From: Litorilituus sediminis | GTDB taxonomy: Bacteria; Pseudomonadota; Gammaproteobacteria; Enterobacterales; Alteromonadaceae | Reading direction: 5' to 3' | Length of the DNA stretch: 64,000 nt | NCBI RefSeq assembly: GCF_004295665.1 | Contig: NZ_CP034759.1 | Location: 3,224,001-3,288,000, forward strand | Shown: one piece after another, positions 58,482-64,000 of the stretch | Position numbering within the stretch: position 1 is the stretch's first letter | How the letters are laid out: each line of letters opens with the position of its first letter | The notes under the pieces: model-generated | Told to the model about the DNA's origin: nothing | The model's input: only the letters and a program-made list of their open reading frames with translations | The model's database searches: none | Program-made: the position numbers and the translations under genes

Positions 58482-61292
58482 ATGACAAAACCTTCTTCCT
58501 TGTATCGTATTGCCGCCTTATCTTCAGCCTTAGTGTTTGTGTCAGGGCTTGTAGCATGTGGTGATAATAATCAAGCTGAGCAGAGCTCATTGTCGAGCCA
58601 GCAAGCGAATGCCGCTATGGTGAGCGACTATGTTAAACAGGCATCTGATAGTGCTGCTCATTGGTTAACGCCAGAGTTATTAGTGCTGCCCAAGTCGCAA
58701 ACTAAGTTATTGTATCAGCTGGTTAATGCCAACCCTGATGCTTATGATGCCATAACCTTAATTGCTACAGATTTACCTGAGCATTTAGCCAAGAAATTCC
58801 CACATTTGGCTGACTTTCAGGCCTATAAAATGAATTTGTCCGCGAATCAGGCTAAGGCATGGTTAAAGCAGCAGTTAATGGTTGTCGGCTTAGATAAAGC
58901 ACAACAAAGCCAGCAGGTTTCTTGGTTACAAACTGGCGCGGTTATTGATGCCTTGTACACCCAAGGTAAAGATGATGCCAATGAAGTAACCGACTTAGGC
59001 GCAACTATTACATCTCAAGGAGTTAGCTTTAAATTATGGGCGCCTACAGCACAACAGGTTGAGCTATTAGTTTTTAATGATGATTTAAGCCCGGCAAGCC
59101 CGGCAAAACTTGCCATGGTGGAAGATAACACGACTGGTGTATGGTCTGTTGTCGGTGATAAAACACTAAATGGCGCTTATTATCAATATCAAATTACTGT
59201 CTATCACCCAATCAGTCTGCAAGTTGAAACTCTAGTTACTACAGATCCTTATTCATTGAGTTTGTCAGTGAACAGTAAGTACTCACAAGTGGTTGATTTA
59301 AATAGCGCAGACACTCAACCTAGCAACTGGCAACAACATAACATTCCATCGATTAATAATGCAGAAGATCATGTATTGTACGAAACCCATATTCGTGACT
59401 TCAGCTCAGATGACACTGCGTTATCAGATAGCCGCTACCAAGGAAAATATAAAGCCTTTAGTGAACAAAACTCCTATGGCATGAAGCATTTATTATCATT
59501 GCGTGATGCCGGTTTAAATACGGTACATTTACTGCCGACCTTTGATATTGGCACGGTCAATGAAGATATCAGTCAAGCGATTTCCCTCAATGACAGTATT
59601 GAAAAAGTATGTACTATAGCGCCAAATACCAGCGTATGTAGTGATAATAACGTTTCTTCTCAAACGTCACTTAAAACGGTATTAGAGAGCTTTGATGTTA
59701 GTGGTAGTCAAGCACAGCAGTTAGTGAGTGAATTACGTGAAGTAGATAACTTTAACTGGGGTTATGATCCTTTCCATTACACTGTGCCTGAAGGTAGTTA
59801 CGCGCTAAATCCACAAGGTAAAGCACGTATTGTTGAGTTTAGGGAGATGGTGCAAAACCTACATGAGTTAGGTTTTCGGGTGATAATGGATGTCGTCTAT
59901 AACCATACCTATCAATCAGGCTTAGAAGATAAATCTGTGCTTGATAAAATCGTGCCACATTACTATCACAGGTTGCATCCAGTTACAGGGGCAATTGAGC
60001 AATCTACCTGTTGTGATAATACCGCAACCGAACGTGTGATGATGGCTAAGCTTATGACTGATTCACTGGTGGTTTGGGCGCGTGATTATAAAATTGATGG
60101 TTTCCGCTTTGATTTAATGGGTCATCAACCCAAACAAGCTATGCTGGTAGCGCGCGAAGCGGTGCGAGCAGTTGATAGTGATACCTACTTTTATGGGGAA
60201 GGTTGGAATTTTGGTGAAGTGGCTAATAACAGTCAATTTACTCAAGCAAGCCAACTGGAATTAGGCGGCACAGAAATAGGTACCTTTACCGATAGATTGC
60301 GTGACGCAGTTCGCGGAGGTGGAAATAATACTCGTGATAGCCAAGGCATAGGCAATGGCTTATTAATGCAGCCAAATGAGCGAGCTGACGCTAAGCAAAG
60401 TTTGGCTGACTATCATTTACGCATGGATCAACTGCGTATTGGTTTGGCTGGCAACTTAGTTAATTACCCACTAGAGAATGCCCAGGGTGAAGCTGTGCTA
60501 GGTAAAGATATTCCTTATGGCGACCAACCAACGGGTTATGCGTTAGATCCTGCTGATACCATCAACTATGTGTCAAAACATGATAATCAAACGCTTTGGG
60601 ATAATAGCCAGTATCGTTTAGCCTTTGATGTAACCACAGAAAATCGTGTGCGTATGCATGTGCAAAGCCTGTCATTCGCGCTGTTTGCCCAAGGTATTCC
60701 ATTCTTACATATGGGTAGCGAATTTATGCGCTCTAAGTCATTCCTACGTGATAGTTATGATTACAGCGATTGGTTTAACCGTGTCGATTTTTCTAAGCAA
60801 AATAATTATTACAATGTTGGCTTACCACCCGCGGTAAAAGATAAGGAGAATTGGCCGCTAATACAGGAAGTTATGGCAGGTCATCAAGGGCGCGATCAGG
60901 TAACTAGTGAAGATATTGCTTTTGCTAGCAAGGCCTTTAAAGACATGTTAGCTATTCGCATGAGCTCACCTTTATTTAGGCTAACCAGCGAACAACAAGT
61001 ATTGGAGAAAATTGCCTTTTTAAACCAAGGTAAAGCGCAGCAACTTGGCTTGTTAGTGATGCAACTAGATGATAACCAAGGTGAGGCCGTTGATGATAAT
61101 TATCAGCGTATTATGGTTATCTTTAATACTAGCGATAAAGCGCAGTTCTTTGCTTATGAGTCAGCAGCGAGTTATCAGCTTCACCCGATTCAACAGCAAG
61201 GTGAAGATACGCTATTAAAACAAAGCAAGGCAACGGATAAAGGCTTTAGTATTGCACCTTTATCGTCTGTGGTGTTTGTTGAGAAAAGATAG
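58482..61292 (+). CDS. pulA: Pullulanase-type alpha-1,6-glucosidase lipoprotein
   Basis: 936 residues with a lipoprotein signal ending GLVAC. It is a paralogue of the gene before it without the PKD and PUD/CBM41 modules or the C-terminal repeats. Order: N-terminal domain, CBM48-type domain (FKLWAPTAQQVELLVFN), GH13 catalytic domain, C domain of the DUF3372 type. Catalytic residues are Asp544 (DGFRFDLMGH), Glu573 (YFYGEGW) and Asp701 (SKHDNQTLWD). The conserved loop RLRDAVRGGG and the SKSFLRDSYDYSDWFN segment match classical type-I pullulanases. It debranches pullulan, amylopectin or glycogen to linear maltodextrins, as outer-membrane or periplasmic lipoprotein. Confidence 0.92.
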   Translation: MTKPSSLYRIAALSSALVFVSGLVACGDNNQAEQSSLSSQQANAAMVSDYVKQASDSAAHWLTPELLVLPKSQTKLLYQLVNANPDAYDAITLIATDLPEHLAKKFPHLADFQAYKMNLSANQAKAWLKQQLMVVGLDKAQQSQQVSWLQTGAVIDALYTQGKDDANEVTDLGATITSQGVSFKLWAPTAQQVELLVFNDDLSPASPAKLAMVEDNTTGVWSVVGDKTLNGAYYQYQITVYHPISLQVETLVTTDPYSLSLSVNSKYSQVVDLNSADTQPSNWQQHNIPSINNAEDHVLYETHIRDFSSDDTALSDSRYQGKYKAFSEQNSYGMKHLLSLRDAGLNTVHLLPTFDIGTVNEDISQAISLNDSIEKVCTIAPNTSVCSDNNVSSQTSLKTVLESFDVSGSQAQQLVSELREVDNFNWGYDPFHYTVPEGSYALNPQGKARIVEFREMVQNLHELGFRVIMDVVYNHTYQSGLEDKSVLDKIVPHYYHRLHPVTGAIEQSTCCDNTATERVMMAKLMTDSLVVWARDYKIDGFRFDLMGHQPKQAMLVAREAVRAVDSDTYFYGEGWNFGEVANNSQFTQASQLELGGTEIGTFTDRLRDAVRGGGNNTRDSQGIGNGLLMQPNERADAKQSLADYHLRMDQLRIGLAGNLVNYPLENAQGEAVLGKDIPYGDQPTGYALDPADTINYVSKHDNQTLWDNSQYRLAFDVTTENRVRMHVQSLSFALFAQGIPFLHMGSEFMRSKSFLRDSYDYSDWFNRVDFSKQNNYYNVGLPPAVKDKENWPLIQEVMAGHQGRDQVTSEDIAFASKAFKDMLAIRMSSPLFRLTSEQQVLEKIAFLNQGKAQQLGLLVMQLDDNQGEAVDDNYQRIMVIFNTSDKAQFFAYESAASYQLHPIQQQGEDTLLKQSKATDKGFSIAPLSSVVFVEKR

Positions 61293-61320
61293 TTAACAGT
61301 AACCTCAGCCAGGTTAAATA

Positions 61321-61358
61321 AAAAGCGCTAATCACATACTGCGATTAGCGCTTTTTTT
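61321..61358. terminator. Bidirectional terminator after the second pullulanase gene
   Basis: AAAAGCGCTAATC (61321-61333) and GATTAGCGCTTTT (61343-61355), 13-bp perfect stem, T-run to 61358; between convergent genes. Confidence 0.9.
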
Positions 61359-61386
61359 ATGCATGAATTGCAGCAAGAATTTTGCT

Positions 61387-62259
61387 TTAGGCACGTGGCG
61401 TTAAATGTAAGAAGCAGCCGCGACCAGCAAAGGTTAACTGATAAGTTGGCTCATTCTTTTCCGTTAAAAGCTTAGCCTTTTCAAGTAAACCTTTTTCAAT
61501 AAGAAAGTCCAGCATAGAAGTAGAAAGTTCACCTAGCTTAGCCTTGGCAGTGATTTCCATTTTAGTGGCTACGCCTTTAAAAGAATACATGGCGCGAATA
61601 ATTGCTGCTTCGGTTTCATTAATCTCAGGCATTTGGCCCGTGTATTCAGGGAATTGCTCATCAGGGAATTTACCTTGAATGCTTTTGTAAGAAGCCTGCA
61701 TTGCTTGAATATCACTGTCTTTATCACCGGTTAAGGAAAAGGTATGGAATACACCGGCTTCTTTACTTAGGTAATCAACCTTGGCAAGAAAAATAGGTAA
61801 ATCGCAGCCTTGAGCAACGTGATAAAAGCCTGTCTTCCATTTTTGTACGCCACTGCGTGTGCCTTCTGGCGTAAATAAGAAAAACACTCGGTTGAGTTTT
61901 TGGCTTTTAATGAAATTTTTAATTTGTTCAACTTGACCAGCACCATTAGGTGAGCGATCGATCGGGATAGCGCCAAGATACATTAAAAATGAACCTAATA
62001 CCGGTACTTTGCATAAACTATCTTTAATGGAAAAGTAAATTTTCACATCTTGCAAAATAGCCGCACCAAGTGCGTAAATAAAATCCCAATTGGAGGTGTG
62101 TGGCGCGGCAATGGTTACTCCTGCACCTTCAGGTGTTGGTTGGCAAATTTTCCAGCCAGCCAGTTTGAACCAGATAGAGAAAATAAACTTTAAAAAATAT
62201 TTGGTAAAGACACCGTCAAAGATGGTTTTTTCATGAATAGTGAGCGCTTTTTTAGCCAT
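61387..62259 (-). CDS. Lysophospholipid acyltransferase-family protein with C-terminal winged-helix-like tail
   Basis: 290 residues. PlsC-like acyltransferase motifs are His54-x4-Asp59 (HTSNWD), a second block near residue 100 (IPIDRS), and FTPEGTRS near residue 125. It should transfer acyl groups to a glycerophospholipid or similar acceptor at the inner membrane; residues 15-35 are hydrophobic. The last about 75 residues are additional to the core family: a helix-turn-helix-like stretch (TEAAIIRAMYSFKGVATKME, then LDFLIEKGLLEKAK) of unknown function. A single gene ending the alpha-glucan region. Confidence 0.86.
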   Translation of the reverse strand: MAKKALTIHEKTIFDGVFTKYFLKFIFSIWFKLAGWKICQPTPEGAGVTIAAPHTSNWDFIYALGAAILQDVKIYFSIKDSLCKVPVLGSFLMYLGAIPIDRSPNGAGQVEQIKNFIKSQKLNRVFFLFTPEGTRSGVQKWKTGFYHVAQGCDLPIFLAKVDYLSKEAGVFHTFSLTGDKDSDIQAMQASYKSIQGKFPDEQFPEYTGQMPEINETEAAIIRAMYSFKGVATKMEITAKAKLGELSTSMLDFLIEKGLLEKAKLLTEKNEPTYQLTFAGRGCFLHLTPRA

Positions 62260-62753
62260 GATAAATCTGAAAAGTTACAACCTAGATAAGACAAATTGTA
62301 GCATGAAGACTAGTAAAAACCTTGTTTTGACGCAGTAAAATGACTTGATTGATAATTGTCGTAGTTTGCTTGTCATCGTTCTTGTTTGAAAACCTTATTG
62401 CTTTGATAAGCCTTCATGAATTTAGCTAGTATTAACCGTTACTTAGTGGTTTACTTTCTTCTGTTAGCTAGATACTGGTGTTTGAATATTACTTTTGCTA
62501 ATTTCTTTAAAATTAACTTTGGCGGTTTGTATAGCTATTAACTGGTTGTTAAATAGGCAAAATGCTTTGATTAGATAAGTCTGTGAACAAGCTTTATTTG
62601 CGCGAAAACAAACAACCTTACAGCCGCGTTATGCTAGGATGACATTCATACAAAAAATCTTTTTTATATGAGTTTCTTGTAATTTTATACAATTTGTCTT
62701 TCAATGCTTTGATATATTTACTGTTAGTAACATCACTTGCATACGTTGTTTAT
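62260..62753. other. Long intergenic region, nothing recognised
   Basis: About 490 bp of AT-rich DNA between divergent genes. No reading frame, palindromic operator, tRNA or strong hairpin stands out. It must contain promoters for the acyltransferase and the FHA genes. Confidence 0.4.
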
Positions 62754-63767
62754 ATGGCTGCTATTTTAGATTTAAGCGAAACCTCGACCATTTTAAAGTA
62801 TTTAAATGCCTATCACTGTATTGGTCGGTCAGCGACTAATGCAGATACTGTGATTAGTGCCCCAGAAGTCTCAAGGGTACATGCCGTTATTGAATGGTTT
62901 CAACAGCAATGGTTTATTCGCGATGTTAGTCATAATGGCACTTGGGTAAATAATGAAAAGTTGCTAAAAGACACCTTCCGCAAGCTAGAGCTCGGCGATA
63001 TAGTTACCTTTGCCTCAGGTGAAACTTATGGCATGAAGGTAGCTGATTTAGCACCACCGCAAAATATGTTATTAGCACTTGATGAGCGCGCTCAGCAAAC
63101 AAGCCAAGCACCTATTATATTAACGGATTACAACTTATTGCCCAATGAAGACAAGCCAGAAATAGTGCTGTTTTATGCTCAATGTAAAGGGCAGTGGTAT
63201 AAAGAGTTTATAGACGATGCTAACGGTCATGCCTATCCAGTGAATGATTTAGACACGCTACGTTTTAGCGAACAAAATTGGCAAATTAATCTCAATAGCC
63301 AAAGCGAACAGACGCTGCAATTATCAAAACCTAAGTTGTTAGCTAGCCAAATTAAGTATCGCTTTAACCTCAGTTTAGATGAAGAAAACACTGAGCTGCA
63401 TATCACCACCTTAGATGAACAGCACTCCTTGTCGAACAATGCTCATCATTATTTAACCTTAAACCTTGCGAGGTATCGCGATAGTGATGCTAGAAAGGGC
63501 TTAGCTGAATGCGATCAAGGCTGGGTATTACCAGAAATTTTAGCGCAGGAGCTAGGCTATGATATCTCTTTGTTTAACACCCATGTGTGCCGAGCGAAAA
63601 AGCAATTTAGGCAGATACTTGGCGGTGCCTGCGATGGTGATGAATTGATTGAGCGTCAAGGGCGAAGAATTCGTTTTGCTGGCAGCTTTTTTAGGATTTA
63701 CAAAGGTAATGAACTTATTGTTAATCGAGGCCAAGGTAAAGCGTCGCTAACGGTACTGCATGGTTAA
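62754..63767 (+). CDS. FHA-domain protein
   Basis: 337 residues from the ATG at 62754; an in-frame TTG at 62694 would add a hydrophobic N-terminus but no better start signal. The FHA domain lies at about 15-95: CIGRSATNADTVI, SRVHAVIEWF, then DVSHNGTWVNNEKL, with the Arg, Ser, His and Asn-Gly residues of phosphothreonine recognition all present. The C-terminal 200 residues are not recognised. Its stop overlaps the start of a Ser/Thr kinase gene, so it is likely a docking partner or substrate of that kinase. Confidence 0.86.
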   Translation: MAAILDLSETSTILKYLNAYHCIGRSATNADTVISAPEVSRVHAVIEWFQQQWFIRDVSHNGTWVNNEKLLKDTFRKLELGDIVTFASGETYGMKVADLAPPQNMLLALDERAQQTSQAPIILTDYNLLPNEDKPEIVLFYAQCKGQWYKEFIDDANGHAYPVNDLDTLRFSEQNWQINLNSQSEQTLQLSKPKLLASQIKYRFNLSLDEENTELHITTLDEQHSLSNNAHHYLTLNLARYRDSDARKGLAECDQGWVLPEILAQELGYDISLFNTHVCRAKKQFRQILGGACDGDELIERQGRRIRFAGSFFRIYKGNELIVNRGQGKASLTVLHG

Positions 63768-64000
63768 TATGCAAGGGCAGTACAGTAAAATTCGCCTATT
63801 GGGCGAGGGTGGTATGGGTAAGGTTTACCTTGCCCAAGATAACAAACTAGAACGACAAGTTGCCATTAAAGAGCTTACCGCTTTATCTGGCGAGCAATCG
63901 CTTGAGCATGCTTTAGCTGAGGCGCGTATTTTAGCGCGATTAAGTCACGCTAATATTATTCAAATTTACAATGTCTATGAACAAAATAACCAAGCTGCTT
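63760..64000 (+). CDS. Hanks-type Ser/Thr protein kinase, N-terminal part, cut by the window end
   Basis: About 80 residues are visible. Kinase subdomain I is LLGEGGMGKVYLAQ, subdomain II has the catalytic Lys in VAIKEL, subdomain III has the Glu in LAEARILARL, and subdomain IV reads SHANIIQIYNVYE. The start can be the ATG at 63760 (8-bp overlap with the FHA stop) or the ATG at 63769. Phosphorylates Ser/Thr on proteins; the FHA product upstream is the obvious partner. Confidence 0.9.
   Translation, partial: MVNMQGQYSKIRLLGEGGMGKVYLAQDNKLERQVAIKELTALSGEQSLEHALAEARILARLSHANIIQIYNVYEQNNQAA

Noticed and set aside
1-64000. tRNA, rRNA, CRISPR array, prophage or full insertion sequence
   Set aside because: No direct-repeat array, no transposase or integrase frame and no cloverleaf-like segment was found by eye.

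Overview
The window looks like a chromosomal segment of a marine gammaproteobacterium of the order Alteromonadales, most likely family Colwelliaceae (Colwellia/Thalassotalea-like). The grounds are AT-rich coding sequence, an NhaD-type Na+/H+ antiporter, a TonB receptor plus lipoprotein system for alpha-glucans, the epmB/efp pair, and several small families typical of this order (DUF3016, DUF1826, TIGR02450, MerC-like). This assignment is inference from gene content; no rRNA, tRNA or CRISPR array was seen.

Layout. 1-5 kb: the cut-off tail of an unknown protein, then the histidine catabolism genes hutH-hutU facing a LysR-type regulator. 5-12 kb: an unknown membrane protein, nhaD, small unknown proteins (some exported), a DUF6702 protein and a large M1-type metallopeptidase. 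12-15 kb: a probable zinc-starvation operon (DUF1826, zur, MerC-like, COG0523 GTPase) behind two Zur-like palindromes. 15-25 kb: CIA30 and Trp-rich proteins, a MoxR/VWA pair, a CHASE3 hybrid histidine kinase, a heavy-metal exporter behind a Fur-like box, a diguanylate cyclase, and a membrane-anchored phosphate-binding-protein/OmpA fusion with an unknown partner. 25-31 kb: a DUF4136 lipoprotein, a DUF3016 protein, an MscS channel, epmB/efp and an outer-membrane barrel.

31-61 kb is dominated by an alpha-glucan (starch, glycogen, pullulan, maltodextrin) utilisation locus: LacI-family regulator, MFS sugar transporter, glucokinase, GH31 alpha-glucosidase, GH13 oligo-glucosidase, secreted GH13 alpha-amylase, a large TonB-dependent receptor, a multi-module glycan-binding lipoprotein and two pullulanase-type lipoproteins. 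Eight copies of a palindrome built on ATACGTAT lie in front of these genes and very probably form the operator set of the LacI protein. The logic is surface capture and debranching by lipoproteins, TonB-dependent uptake, periplasmic cleavage, MFS import, and cytoplasmic cleavage to glucose and glucose 6-phosphate. The locus is interrupted (41.8-47.4 kb) by dsbA, a frameshifted PilZ gene, a metallo-hydrolase and an aldo/keto reductase. 61-64 kb: an acyltransferase, then an FHA protein overlapping a Ser/Thr kinase that runs off the window.

Non-coding points of note are a 268-bp MITE-like element with 33-bp imperfect terminal inverted repeats inside the divergent alpha-glucosidase promoter region, a strongly palindromic element between the TonB receptor and the glycan-binding lipoprotein, a 15-bp perfect inverted repeat that covers the ribosome binding site of a tiny interrupted reading frame, and a U UUU UUA slippery heptamer exactly where the PilZ gene changes frame.
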